NCBI GenBank assembly: GCA_934462945.1
Contig: CAKSJF010000003.1
Location: forward strand, 1 to 64,000
Reading direction: 5' to 3'
Source of the DNA: an uncultured Clostridia bacterium
GTDB taxonomy: Bacteria > Bacillota > Clostridia > UBA1381
DNA: 64,000 nucleotides
Shown: piece after piece, positions 1-9,286 of the stretch
Position numbering within the stretch: position 1 is the first letter of the stretch
Layout: every line of letters begins with the position of its first letter
Notes under the pieces: model-generated
What the model saw: only the letters and a program-made list of their open reading frames with translations
What the model was told of the DNA's origin: nothing
Database searches by the model: none
Position numbers and translations under genes: made by a program

Positions 1-1588
1 AATCAAATTCTGCTTTTTTCCAGACATTCGCGTCTGGCTCGCAAGCGATTCCTCCGCCAACCGAAACATTCAGCTGCGTATAGCCCGATCCCCTGTACCA
101 AAAGCTGAAACGGTAGGTTTTTCCGCTTTCCATACCGGTTTTATCGCCGTCGTAGTAGAGGATGGTGTTGTCAAAGCTGTTTCTGAAATAATGGAAACAG
201 TATTTTCCCTCTTTTGGATTCTGATCTGTTAATTCAAACAGGCATGCCGCATTTGCATATGCACCGCGCCAATAGTTGCAGGCGCTGTAGGTCGGATCTG
301 TTTTCTGTACAAAATATTCTGTTTCGCTCTGATCCGGGAAGGTAAACTTCATACGGTATTTTCCGTTGTCCTCTCCCAGATCAAGGCTTGTTAATGTGCC
401 GGCTGTGAGCGTATTTCCGGACATCAAATAGGAGGATACCCCGTTTTCCACCCGGTAAATATCAATCGCAGACGGTGCGGTTGCAGGATTGTTCCAGGAA
501 ATCACGCTGCCGCGCATAATCACATTTTTCGGCTGATATTTTTCTCTGCCCTCTGCCGGCTTGACCTGGATTTCTCCGAACTTAAATTCCACACTGCTCT
601 TTTCCGAATCCAGTCCGTTTGCACCGATTGCGCAAAGCTCAGCGGTGTAAGTCTGATCCTTTACCAGATCGGAAAAGACATATTCCCCAACACCCGGCGC
701 AAGAACGGCAATTTCTTCTCCGTCTAAGAACAGGCGCGAGTAATGCTTTGGATTCGTCCAGGAAAGGACGGTTTTTGCGCCTTCCTGGCTATAGGTAAAA
801 TCCGAAATTTTCTCCGGCGCAGCCGACTCCTCAAAATCTCCGTTGACAATCAGATTTTCGCCTGCTGCACTCCCGTCCTCATAAAGACGGATTTCCACAT
901 CATCCAGATAAAGCTCCGCCTGATCTCCGACCGGCTGAATGCTGATTGCCGCGTTCTTCTTTGTAACATCAAACAAAGCCTCTGCCGTCTGCCATTCGTC
1001 TCCGTTTACCACTTCGTCAACCGTCTGATATGTTCCGATCCGAAGCTTTAAAGAATCCACATTGTTTGCCCGGTAGCGGAATTTCATCTGATACGTACTG
1101 CCAACGGTAAAATCGGCATTTCGCTCTCCGGCAATTAAAAGGGTTTCATTGGTGTAATTTCTTGCAAAAAGCGCATAGCCGTTCGGATCGCCCGGCACGA
1201 TTTTTGCGTTAAAATCTCCGTTTCCTGCCACTCTCCAGCCGGTATCGCTAAAGCTGAATTTCTTGCGGTCAGACTGAACCGTCTTTTCCCAGCCGTCCTT
1301 CCGGAAGGTGTAGGAAAGAGGTTCTTCCCCGGATGCCGGAGTTATGGAAAGCTTATTTTCCGCGCCGTCCTCCGTGCTGATTCCCTCTAAGGACAGCGCC
1401 GCTCCGGCAAGGTTATCGTAAATTTCCATGCCGGACGCGTCCCCGGCATTCGTCCAGTAAAGAGACGCATTGTCCTTATTGACCCGGATTTCAATATTTT
1501 CTGCCCCTGCACCCTTTGCATAGGCTGGCAGTGCGCACACGCCGCAGGAGATCGTCAATGCTAAAATGCTGCTGATATATTTTTTCAT
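1..1588 (-). CDS. Exported multidomain carbohydrate-binding/Fn3-like surface protein (3' end outside window)
   Basis: At least 529 residues, running off the left edge. A Sec signal peptide (MKKYISSILAL... to about residue 24, ending PAYA-KG) is followed by beta-rich modules. A stretch near residues 95-240 with NGDF motifs (VNGDFEE type) and the 'W..Y.L.F..R' pattern resembles CBM4/9-type carbohydrate-binding jelly rolls. It is followed by Fn3-like strands (SWTNPKHYSRLFLDG) and at the cut end a second CBM-like module (KTYRFSFWYRG). Two ATGs are possible (1594 and 1588). GGAGG at 1595-1599 abuts the first but sits 6 nt from the second, so 1588 is chosen. It is the last visible gene of the ABC transporter/SLH operon, so it probably binds the glycan whose breakdown products the transporter imports. 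No catalytic domain is visible in the part present. Binding specificity is inference. Confidence 0.75.
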   Translation of the reverse strand, partial: MKKYISSILALTISCGVCALPAYAKGAGAENIEIRVNKDNASLYWTNAGDASGMEIYDNLAGAALSLEGISTEDGAENKLSITPASGEEPLSYTFRKDGWEKTVQSDRKKFSFSDTGWRVAGNGDFNAKIVPGDPNGYALFARNYTNETLLIAGERNADFTVGSTYQMKFRYRANNVDSLKLRIGTYQTVDEVVNGDEWQTAEALFDVTKKNAAISIQPVGDQAELYLDDVEIRLYEDGSAAGENLIVNGDFEESAAPEKISDFTYSQEGAKTVLSWTNPKHYSRLFLDGEEIAVLAPGVGEYVFSDLVKDQTYTAELCAIGANGLDSEKSSVEFKFGEIQVKPAEGREKYQPKNVIMRGSVISWNNPATAPSAIDIYRVENGVSSYLMSGNTLTAGTLTSLDLGEDNGKYRMKFTFPDQSETEYFVQKTDPTYSACNYWRGAYANAACLFELTDQNPKEGKYCFHYFRNSFDNTILYYDGDKTGMESGKTYRFSFWYRGSGYTQLNVSVGGGIACEPDANVWKKAEFD

Positions 1589-1600
1589 TTTCATCCTCCA

Positions 1601-4090
1601 TTATCTATAGATCACGATATAACTAATCAGATACCATGCCATTCTCGCAACCACAAAATCACCCTTTTGCAGATCATTCAAACTGCCCTCTGTGACGGTT
1701 TGCGCCTTGGTGTCATAAATTAATACCTCAAGCTTCTGATAGGAGTTTACCCGGTTCATCTGCAAATACCGCAGTCCTGCGCCCTCCTTGTCGATATTAA
1801 CTGCCAGAATCCGCTTGTCCGGATTCACATCCACCACCGTTCCGGCAAGCGCGGTTGCAGAGTTGTTAAAGCTCCAGGGCGCTGTCCAGAGCGGAGTTTT
1901 GCCGTCTGCAAGCTTATAGATCCGGTTGCAGACGTTTGCACGCGATTTTGTATCCGTTCCGAACTGGAGAATATCTCCCGGCTTCACGCCCTCAAATTTG
2001 CCCTCACCGTTATCCGATACGGTAATTCTGCCGTAGTGTCCCAAATAGCCGTCCAGCTCAATGCAGGGCTGATCGTCCTCATCTATGGTTTCCCGGACAG
2101 ATTCTACTAAATAGTAAGATGCTCCCTTAATATTGCTTTTCGCGTTTTCTTCATTATATTCCACTAAAACCAGCGGAGCGGCGCGCCATTCGTCAATATC
2201 AAATGCGATACAGGGATTTGAGCCGCTTCCGAAATAGCTTTCATCCCGGATGCTAAAAGCGTCTGTATCATTCACATCCTTTGGAACGATCATAACAACG
2301 GTATCTGCATTCAGATATACCTCGTTATAGATAAACGCGTCAATTTCATAACGGTACTCGTCCGTGTCCGGAACGGTGATTTGTGTAAACTGATCTTTCA
2401 GGTAGGTTTGACTGTTCTGCGCGGTTTTGATTTCCTTGACCTCGCCGTCCTTGTTGGTCCGGTATTTGATCATCTGTGCCTTTTGGAGCTTTCCGTTCTC
2501 GTCTGTCAACTCCTCAAACACACGCGCATCTCCGGTCATATCCTTGTACTTTGCACGCTCGGCAAGCTTATATTCTTTCCAGATTCCATCCATTCCGTAA
2601 AGCTTCACCCAGTAGCGGTCGCTGTCCTCATCCTGATACATTCTGGTCAGATACCCGTAGGTTTCTAAAATGTCCGACGCTTTTTCCGCTAATACGGCTT
2701 TTCCGTAGTAATCAAAATAGACGGTATAATTTCTGCCGATTTCCGGCTTTACATAGCGCGGATCTGCTTTTGCGGCAAAGTATTCCGGCGAAATGTCGTA
2801 TTCTGTTCCGTCAATTTTAATGGTCAGATCCTCTTCATCAAAGCCGGTCACTGCACCGGTCACTTTCTGATCGGAAACATACATTTTAATAAGCTGTCTT
2901 TTGCCGCTCTTTGGCTGTTCAATTAAGAGAATGTCGTCTCTTTTCACGTTGGAAAGCTTGATTTCCATACCGTTTTTAAACACCTGATACCGGATCTCTG
3001 CCTCATCCTGAATGTCAAATGTGTCCCCGGCATAGGTCAGCCGGTTCATAATTTTATCTTTGGAAATACTCTCTACAAAGAACAGCTGCGGCTCAAAAAT
3101 CTTTAACACCTCTACCGTTCCGTCATCATTATTATCGATTCCAACGATTTTTCCAGAACCGTCCCGGATGTCTTCCATTGTGTAATCGTGATATGCATTT
3201 CCGTTATAGATTACTTTTACTGTCCCCGAAATGCGAAGTCTTTTTGCTTTGGAGCTTTCCGGGGTGGTATAGGTCAGATAGCGGAAATTATCGTCAACTT
3301 CTTCAATGTCCTGCTTATCAATCTGATAGGAAGTACTCTTGTTTTCCGTCAAGTAAAGGAGTGTATACTCATTCTGCTTTTCATCATACCGCACATATGC
3401 CTTAACCGAGCAGCCAAGAAAATCTTTTGCCGACTCCTCTGCCCTACATTCCAGTCCGTCAATCAAAACGCAATCCTCCGGAATATTTGTGTCCCCAATC
3501 AGAGATGTAATTCCGTTATCGCTCATCATACCCTTGAGCAGATAGATATTCTTAAATTTCTCTAATACCGTTTTATCCTTATTAATCTGATAGGTTGCCT
3601 TGCCGTCTTTGATCTCCACTTCTACCGGGTGTGCCTCAATCATCTGATATAAAAGCTCTGCCATATCCTGATTGGTAAGATTTTTATCTGTTCCAATCGA
3701 CAGACCCTTTGTAATTCCGGAAGCATTGGTTGCCTGCCTGATACTTCCAAAATATTGCTCGTCATATCCGGCAGCGCGGACAGCAATTTCAATTGCCGTA
3801 CCGCCTTTCATAACCCGATTGGAAACCAACTCATCCGACGCGCTGACAAGACCGGCATCTCTTGCCCGTTCCACCACGTCTCCGGAGGAGGTTTCTCCGA
3901 GAAATCCTAAAACTGCCTTCAAAAAATCGCCAACCTGGACATAGTTCTTTTCCTGTCCCGCCTCATACCCTTGCATAATGCCGAGTGCAGACAGCATTTC
4001 CGCCTTGTCCGAAGAACCCTCTGCCCATGCCGCCGGCATAAAATTGAGCAGAGATATGAAAAGTAAGATTGTACTGATTGTTTTTTTCAT
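1601..4090 (-). CDS. Exported S-layer-type protein with degenerate SLH repeats, function unknown
   Basis: 829 residues. The signal peptide (residues 1-23, ...MPAAWAEG) is followed by about three weak SLH-like helical repeats in the first 165 residues (ALGIMQGYE, ARDAGLVS, GITKGLSIG followed by MAELLYQMI). The long remainder, to residue 829, is beta-rich and acidic with no recognised enzyme motif. Such SLH-headed proteins in Clostridia are generally envelope structural proteins, but I do not recognise a named family. It lies 11 nt downstream of the SLH gene and 12 nt upstream of the truncated CBM protein, with a good GGAGG 7 nt before ATG, so it is translated from the same transcript as the ABC transporter. 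The role in holding or displaying glycan-binding partners on the wall is inferred from context only. Confidence 0.7.
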   Translation of the reverse strand: MKKTISTILLFISLLNFMPAAWAEGSSDKAEMLSALGIMQGYEAGQEKNYVQVGDFLKAVLGFLGETSSGDVVERARDAGLVSASDELVSNRVMKGGTAIEIAVRAAGYDEQYFGSIRQATNASGITKGLSIGTDKNLTNQDMAELLYQMIEAHPVEVEIKDGKATYQINKDKTVLEKFKNIYLLKGMMSDNGITSLIGDTNIPEDCVLIDGLECRAEESAKDFLGCSVKAYVRYDEKQNEYTLLYLTENKSTSYQIDKQDIEEVDDNFRYLTYTTPESSKAKRLRISGTVKVIYNGNAYHDYTMEDIRDGSGKIVGIDNNDDGTVEVLKIFEPQLFFVESISKDKIMNRLTYAGDTFDIQDEAEIRYQVFKNGMEIKLSNVKRDDILLIEQPKSGKRQLIKMYVSDQKVTGAVTGFDEEDLTIKIDGTEYDISPEYFAAKADPRYVKPEIGRNYTVYFDYYGKAVLAEKASDILETYGYLTRMYQDEDSDRYWVKLYGMDGIWKEYKLAERAKYKDMTGDARVFEELTDENGKLQKAQMIKYRTNKDGEVKEIKTAQNSQTYLKDQFTQITVPDTDEYRYEIDAFIYNEVYLNADTVVMIVPKDVNDTDAFSIRDESYFGSGSNPCIAFDIDEWRAAPLVLVEYNEENAKSNIKGASYYLVESVRETIDEDDQPCIELDGYLGHYGRITVSDNGEGKFEGVKPGDILQFGTDTKSRANVCNRIYKLADGKTPLWTAPWSFNNSATALAGTVVDVNPDKRILAVNIDKEGAGLRYLQMNRVNSYQKLEVLIYDTKAQTVTEGSLNDLQKGDFVVARMAWYLISYIVIYR

Positions 4091-4101
4091 AGCTACCTCC
4101 G

Positions 4102-5763
4102 TTAATTTCCAAGTAATTCATAAATCATTTTTGCCGCCTCTGCACGTGTGCAGGCATCAAACGGAGCAAAGCCGTTTTCCCTGCCCGAGAGGATTCCGGC
4201 GCAGTAAAGCGTTTTCACAGCGTCACGCGCGTATTCTGAAATTTCTCCCTCGTCTGCAAAGCCTGCATATTCTCTTTCCTGCTGCGGCAGCTTTCCGCTC
4301 TTTTGCGCCGCACGCAAAAGCAATACCGCTGCATCCTGACGGGTAACAGGCATTCCAACTCCAAATTCCGTTTCAGAAATGCCGGATACAATTCCCTCCT
4401 GCACACCGACAGCAAGATACGGATAGTACCACTGTCCTTTCTCTGCATCGGTCATGCCGCATTCTGCGTCTCCGGTTTCCAGTCCGATTGCGGTAACAAG
4501 CATTTTCACCATCTGTTCTCTGGTTACAAGTTCCTGCGGCATAAACTGCTTATCCCCCATGCCGGAAATAATATTTTTCTCATATAAGGAAAGGATCGCA
4601 TCCTTTGCCCAGGAAACAGAATCCAGATCTTTAAACGGCTCTGCGTCCTGCTTTGTTCCCGGCATAACGGTAATTCCGCCGGAGGATTCCTCCGTCTTTT
4701 TCACCACTCCTGCTCCGGTGGCACTGCCCTTTGTACCGCCTGAACCGGTTCCCGATCCGCTGCCGTTGGAATCAGCGCTCTTTAACGCCGCGGATAGCTT
4801 GGACGCAACATCAGAAAGCTTTTGTGCCTTTGTGCTTTCGTTGGACGTTACAAGCTTTTCTCCGACCTCTGCTTTTTTCTCCGCACTCATCCCCCGATAG
4901 GTCTGATAGGACGAATTATTTTTGAGGTTAAATTCCGTTTCATATTTTTGGAACAGGCTTTCAAAATCACTATACCGCGCATTATTAAACTGATATAGCA
5001 CATTTGCCGCGGTAAAACTTTCGGAAAAATCTGAAACCGGCAGATTCTTTCCGAAATAATCAGAAATCCAGGTTTTGCGCTCCTTTGTCATATCCGCATA
5101 AGCCGTATTTTCAAAGCTTGGATTCATTTTTTCTAAAATTGTCTCTGCGGTTTCGGTTTTCTGGTTGATTGCCGCCGTATAAACCGCCTGATTAAATCGG
5201 CGGACAAATTCCTTATTTTCCAGCGTTTCATTGCCCAAAAGCTGATAGAATTGATTTGCCGCCGCTTTCTTATCGGTCAGCTTTTCGTACAGCTCAAGCT
5301 CTGCGCCGATCGAGGAAAACGCCGCACGGTGGCGGATTCCGTTTGTTTCCTCATTCAGGTACCGATCAAAGCTGTCTGCGCCTGCGCTTTTAATTCCAGA
5401 AAGAATCCCGGCAAGAACCTCCGGCTGTACATAGGCAAAATCAAATGTCTCCTCCTCGGTGTCGCCGTTTTTTAAATAAATCGTATAAAAAGACTCCGCA
5501 TCCCCCACAGCGTTCTGCGGCATGGTAAAGGTAAAGGCTGATTTTTTCTCATTCAAAAGCTCGATTGCATAAATATTTTGCCCGGTGGGTTCTTCTCCCC
5601 TCGGTGCGGCAATCAGCGTGATTCCCTTTCCGAAAACCTCGTCCGCCTCCACCTGGCAGGTGACCTTGTTTTCCTCCACCGTTACGGTGCAGCTTGTCTT
5701 GGCAGAGCATACCCCCTGCGTACAGAGCAGAATTGCCGCCATCATCAAGATTGTTTTTTTCAT
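4102..5763 (-). CDS. Exported protein with three C-terminal SLH domains
   Basis: 553 residues with a signal peptide (MKKTILMMAAILL..., cleavage near residue 21). A helical central region follows (residues 100-320), then a Gly/Ser/Thr-rich linker (SGSGTGSGGTKGSATG) and three SLH repeats from about residue 375 to the end: FKDLDSVSWAKDAI, then MTDAEKGQWYYPYLAVGVQ, then FADEGEISEYARDAVKTLY, each with the TRxQ/TRAE helix start. SLH repeats anchor proteins non-covalently to pyruvylated secondary wall polymer. The ATG at 5763 has AGGAGG 6 nt upstream. It sits between the permease genes and another SLH-like gene, so it is probably an envelope component tied to substrate uptake. The N-terminal beta segment (residues 20-115) may bind ligand or pack against partners; no family recognised. 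Confidence 0.8.
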   Translation of the reverse strand: MKKTILMMAAILLCTQGVCSAKTSCTVTVEENKVTCQVEADEVFGKGITLIAAPRGEEPTGQNIYAIELLNEKKSAFTFTMPQNAVGDAESFYTIYLKNGDTEEETFDFAYVQPEVLAGILSGIKSAGADSFDRYLNEETNGIRHRAAFSSIGAELELYEKLTDKKAAANQFYQLLGNETLENKEFVRRFNQAVYTAAINQKTETAETILEKMNPSFENTAYADMTKERKTWISDYFGKNLPVSDFSESFTAANVLYQFNNARYSDFESLFQKYETEFNLKNNSSYQTYRGMSAEKKAEVGEKLVTSNESTKAQKLSDVASKLSAALKSADSNGSGSGTGSGGTKGSATGAGVVKKTEESSGGITVMPGTKQDAEPFKDLDSVSWAKDAILSLYEKNIISGMGDKQFMPQELVTREQMVKMLVTAIGLETGDAECGMTDAEKGQWYYPYLAVGVQEGIVSGISETEFGVGMPVTRQDAAVLLLRAAQKSGKLPQQEREYAGFADEGEISEYARDAVKTLYCAGILSGRENGFAPFDACTRAEAAKMIYELLGN

Positions 5764-5773
5764 CTTCTTCCTC

Positions 5774-6649
5774 CTATTCCTTAATGCCCGTCATTGCGTC
5801 GTTATTTAAAACGTACTTCTGCGCAACACAGAATACAATAATCGGTAAAATAATTGAATACATGACTGCAAGGATTCCCTTATTTCCTGCCATATTCTTT
5901 GCGCCGGAAAGCGCTACGCCGATGGTTTTTAAAGAATCCTTTTTCAGAATCAGCATCGGCATCAGATAATCGTTCCACGAGCCGCCAAAGGTGAAAATAC
6001 CAATGGTTAAGAAGATCGGCGCACTAATCGGCACAACAATTCTTGCAAATACTCCAAACCGGCTGCATCCGTCCAGTGTTGCCGATTCGATATATGATTT
6101 CGGTACGGTATCAAAGAAATTTTTAAACAGGATAATGTTGTAAACACCTGCTGCCGACCCAATCCAGAACGGATAATAGGTGTTGGTCAGGTTGCCGAAT
6201 ATGGGAAAATTGACCCAGGTATAATAAGCAGGCACTAAATTGGTTGTACCCGGAATCAGCATGGTGAAAAACAGCATTTTTAAAATGATTCCAGAGCCCT
6301 TTGGTTTCATTTTAGAAAGCACATACCCAAGCATACCGCCAAAGAGCAGACAGCTTGCCACACTTCCGCAGGTAACCACCACGCTGTTTAAAAAGTACCG
6401 GTAAAACTTCATTCGTTTCCAGACGTCAACAATATTCTGGAAATCAAAGGTCTGCGGAAAAATGGTGGGAGGAATCCGGATAAATTCCTCATAGGTTTTC
6501 ACACTGGATAAAAACACCCATAAAAGGGGAAACAGCATGATTGCGCAAACGATAAACATTACAAGATACATCAGATAGTAAAATACTACAACCGATTTCT
6601 TTTTTAAATCCGATTCCCGGATTGCACCCTTTCGACTCTCTATTTTCAT
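5774..6649 (-). CDS. Carbohydrate ABC transporter permease, MalG/CUT1 type
   Basis: 291 residues. Six predicted membrane segments begin at about residues 24-46, and the binding-protein-dependent permease EAA loop is present around residues 188-210 (ESATLDGCSRFGVFARIVVPIS), which contacts the ATPase. The C-terminus (LNNDAMTGIKE) is the typical MalG-family ending. RBS AGGAGG lies 8 nt upstream. It is encoded 14 nt downstream of the partner permease, so the pair forms the transmembrane heterodimer for the lipoprotein encoded at 7656-9065. No ATPase gene is in the operon; as is common for CUT1 systems in Clostridia a shared MsmK-type ATPase elsewhere would energise it. The substrate is probably an oligosaccharide but is not determinable here. 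Confidence 0.93.
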   Translation of the reverse strand: MKIESRKGAIRESDLKKKSVVVFYYLMYLVMFIVCAIMLFPLLWVFLSSVKTYEEFIRIPPTIFPQTFDFQNIVDVWKRMKFYRYFLNSVVVTCGSVASCLLFGGMLGYVLSKMKPKGSGIILKMLFFTMLIPGTTNLVPAYYTWVNFPIFGNLTNTYYPFWIGSAAGVYNIILFKNFFDTVPKSYIESATLDGCSRFGVFARIVVPISAPIFLTIGIFTFGGSWNDYLMPMLILKKDSLKTIGVALSGAKNMAGNKGILAVMYSIILPIIVFCVAQKYVLNNDAMTGIKE

Positions 6650-6663
6650 GTTGCAATTCCTCC

Positions 6664-7575
6664 TTATTCCCCGAACTTTTTATCCATGACATGGTAAAAT
6701 GATGTAATAACAGCAAGCAGAATGGCTGTGATAACGCCAAGCGCCAGCGAACGGTCAATATTCATATCCCGGAACGCGTAATAGTAGCTTTGGAGACACA
6801 GCGTTAAGGATCGGTTCATCGGTCCGCCGTCGGTCATGGTGAGCGGCTGAATCATCATCTGCGAAACGCTGATAATCTGCTGTACAAACATTAAAAGAAT
6901 CATATTCCGGACCTGCGGAATCGTAATGTTCCAGATTCTCCGGAGTACACCTGCGCCGTCCATAATCGCACTCTCATAAAGCTCGGCATTGACGGTCTGG
7001 AGACTGGAAAAATACATCAGCACCGCACCGCCTAAGCCCTGCCAGCTCGATGCTACAATAATCATTGGAATCGTAAGCCGGGTATCCTCAAACCAGCTTT
7101 GCGGCGAAATATGAAAATGCGCTAAGATTGCATTTGCAACACCGTTTTCTCCGGGACGGAACAGCATTGTCCAGATTACCGCAGTTGCAATTGCCGAAAC
7201 CATGCCCGGCAGATAGGTGATGAACTTAAACGCGCCCTTAAAGTAGCGCAGTTCATTAATTGCAAAGGCAAGGAAAACCGGCGGCAGATAAGTAAGCACC
7301 AATGACCAGAAAATATATAAGAATGTATTCTTGACTGCGCTCAGAAAAAACGCGTCTCCCATCACCAGCCGGTAATTATCCAGTCCGACAAATTCCACCG
7401 GTGTATAGCCCTGCAACCGGAAAAAGGAACGGACAATTCCCTGCACAATCGGATTCCAGACTGTGATAATAATACAAAGGAGCGCCGGCAGACCCAAAAG
7501 CCATGCTCCGTAGTCCTTTTTGACCGTTGTCCAGATTCCTTTCCTCTCACGACCAATCGATGTGTTTAATTTCAT
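6664..7575 (-). CDS. Carbohydrate ABC transporter permease, MalF/UgpA type
   Basis: 303 residues, about six membrane segments (first at residues 28-47). The EAA loop is near residues 199-218 (ELYESAIMDGAGVLRRIWNI). The PEFVGLDNY-like motif (TPVEFVGLDNYRLVM) after the first helix is diagnostic of CUT1 MalF/UgpA partners. It forms the membrane channel with the MalG-type permease encoded immediately downstream, and accepts sugar from the upstream lipoprotein. The 80-nt gap to that lipoprotein gene holds a 7-bp hairpin, a common way of keeping binding-protein mRNA in excess over permease mRNA. Confidence 0.93.
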   Translation of the reverse strand: MKLNTSIGRERKGIWTTVKKDYGAWLLGLPALLCIIITVWNPIVQGIVRSFFRLQGYTPVEFVGLDNYRLVMGDAFFLSAVKNTFLYIFWSLVLTYLPPVFLAFAINELRYFKGAFKFITYLPGMVSAIATAVIWTMLFRPGENGVANAILAHFHISPQSWFEDTRLTIPMIIVASSWQGLGGAVLMYFSSLQTVNAELYESAIMDGAGVLRRIWNITIPQVRNMILLMFVQQIISVSQMMIQPLTMTDGGPMNRSLTLCLQSYYYAFRDMNIDRSLALGVITAILLAVITSFYHVMDKKFGE

Positions 7576-7616
7576 AAGTATTTCGCCCTTTCAAAAAATC
7601 TTCTCTGAATCAACGA

Positions 7617-7640
7617 GCGCTGATGTTTGATTCTCAGCGC
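7617..7640 (-). promoter_or_regulatory. Intra-operon stem-loop between binding protein and permease genes
   Basis: A 7-bp inverted repeat, GCGCTGA (7617-7623) and TCAGCGC (7634-7640), with a 10-nt loop and no T-run. It lies between the binding-protein stop and the first permease. This position is typical of 3' stem-loops that protect the abundant upstream message, but function here is inferred. Confidence 0.45.
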
Positions 7641-7655
7641 CCATTGTTTTCTTTC

Positions 7656-9065
7656 TTATTCTGATATTTTGTCTAAATAATTTGCCTGGAACTGTGCCAC
7701 GCTGTCATCCAGCATTTTCTGAATATCCACATTTTCATCTAAGAGAACCTTTTGCAGGAGAGAATCCAGCTCGCGGTAAAGATTCTGTGCGCAGTACGGC
7801 GGTTCGGGAACTAAGGTTGTGTTTTCCAGATCCGGGTATGCGCTGAATTTTCTCTCATCCACATTGACATAATTTTCTCTTGCCTTTTTGATGGTGTTCA
7901 CATAGTCCGGATCGCTCCAGATGTAAACGTTATTTGAGCCGACAACATAATCATTTTTATTGTCGCTTTCAAAATCCTCCGAAAGCTTTTTTACCTTGGT
8001 ATCATCCATTTTTGGGGTAAAGCCGCAGATTTCCAGCCAGTTAAAGCATGCGTCCAGCTGCTCCTGGGTCGCGCGGTTCGAGAACATGTAAAGCGATCCG
8101 CCCAGTAGTGCCTTTCTTTCTCCGTTTACCCCCTTCGGCATTGCGCAGAGAGAGAAACACTCTAACGGCAGCTTGTTGATCTCAATAATTTCCGCGAAAT
8201 TGTTCCGCTCGTTAGACGGCGCATAGATTCCCATTGCCACCTGACCGCCGGCAAAGCGTTTCCGGAATTCTACCGTATCCACCAGCGCATTGTCTCCGAT
8301 GACGTTATATTTATATTTCAGATCCTTTATGTACTGGAATGCATTCACCATTTCCGGGCTGTTGTAAACAGCAGTCCATTTTCCGTCAATACATTCTTCA
8401 AATTCTCCGCCGAATGCCCAGGCAATATTCATAAAGTTCCAGCCGCCGTTTCCGCTTGTGGTCGGAACAAAGAAGCCCTGCACACCGGTTTTATCCTGAA
8501 TGATTTTTGCTTTTTCTGCAAGATCTTCCCAAGTGGTCGGGAAAAGCGGAATGCCGTCTGCATCTACCAGACCTGCCTGCTTAAATAATTCTGCATTGCA
8601 CAAAAGTCCCATGACATAGGCATTCACCGGAACGGCATAATATTTATCATCCCGCTTTAAGTCAATCATAAATGCCGGATTCAAGGCGGTATCAAAGCCG
8701 CGTTCCTTTAGCTGCTTTGTGATGTCTGCCGCATAGTTTCCGTCGATAATTTTCTTTGTTTCGGTAAAGAATGTATCGTACAGCATCGGAAGATCTCCGC
8801 TGGATGCCAGCGGCAGGAAAGACTCTGTGTCGTATCCATACCGGCTCTCTACAATCGTAACGTCCGGATATTTCTCTTTCATTTCCTCCACACGGGATTT
8901 AAAGAGTGCATATTCCGACTCGTTATTCTCGTCCGGCACATTTCCGATGGTAATTTCAATGTTTCCATCATTCGATGTCTCCTGCTTGCCGCATCCGGAA
9001 AACGCTCCGCATGCTAAAATGAGCGCTAAAAGCATGCTGCTCATTTGTCTGATTCTTTTTTTCAT
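7656..9065 (-). CDS. Sugar ABC transporter substrate-binding lipoprotein
   Basis: 469 residues. The N-terminus is a lipoprotein signal with lipobox FSGC and the lipidated cysteine at residue 25. A cluster-B solute-binding fold follows (SBP family 1: ITIGNVPDENNE, then YAVPVNAYVMGLLCNAELFKQAG near residues 140-160, WEDLAEKAKII, and a C-terminal helical cap). It captures carbohydrate outside the membrane and delivers it to the two permeases downstream. An ATG five codons upstream (9080) is possible, but GGAGG at 9074-9078 lies 8 nt before the ATG at 9065 and overlaps the upstream one, so 9065 is chosen. First gene of the operon, behind the extended -10 promoter at 9153-9158. Confidence 0.93.
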   Translation of the reverse strand: MKKRIRQMSSMLLALILACGAFSGCGKQETSNDGNIEITIGNVPDENNESEYALFKSRVEEMKEKYPDVTIVESRYGYDTESFLPLASSGDLPMLYDTFFTETKKIIDGNYAADITKQLKERGFDTALNPAFMIDLKRDDKYYAVPVNAYVMGLLCNAELFKQAGLVDADGIPLFPTTWEDLAEKAKIIQDKTGVQGFFVPTTSGNGGWNFMNIAWAFGGEFEECIDGKWTAVYNSPEMVNAFQYIKDLKYKYNVIGDNALVDTVEFRKRFAGGQVAMGIYAPSNERNNFAEIIEINKLPLECFSLCAMPKGVNGERKALLGGSLYMFSNRATQEQLDACFNWLEICGFTPKMDDTKVKKLSEDFESDNKNDYVVGSNNVYIWSDPDYVNTIKKARENYVNVDERKFSAYPDLENTTLVPEPPYCAQNLYRELDSLLQKVLLDENVDIQKMLDDSVAQFQANYLDKISE

Positions 9066-9097
9066 AGTTTGTTCCTCCATTCATCTTCTTACATTTG

Positions 9098-9158
9098 GGG
9101 ATGTAAAAAGAGTTCTGTCCTCTTTACATCCCTTTTCTTTGATCTTACATTCATTATA
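9098..9158 (-). promoter_or_regulatory. Promoter and 5'-UTR hairpin of the ABC transporter operon
   Basis: On the minus strand an extended -10 (TGC-TATAAT, 9153-9158) drives the sugar transporter operon; no convincing -35 is seen. Between it and the start codon is a 13-bp stem with a 2-nt bulge, formed by 9098-9112 (GGGATGTAAAAAGAG) and 9120-9132. It is not followed by a T-run, so it is more likely an mRNA-stabilising or regulatory hairpin than a terminator. A 12-bp perfect palindrome, CCTTTTAAAAGG (9191-9202), lies just upstream of the promoter and could be an operator. Confidence 0.5.
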
Positions 9159-9224
9159 GCATGCTTTTTTCACAAAATATACTGCACAATCCTTTTAAAA
9201 GGTTCTCTATCCTACTATTTTGCA

Positions 9225-9257
9225 CAAAAAAATGGGGCAGCGTAAAACTGCCTCATT
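9225..9257 (-). terminator. Rho-independent terminator after the ThrE-type gene
   Basis: Minus-strand stem AATGAGGCAG/CTGCCCCATT (9248-9257 with 9231-9240, one G-T pair) followed by seven Ts (9225-9231). Confidence 0.8.
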
Positions 9258-9286
9258 TGCTGTATAAAATTATCCAATTATTCTTT

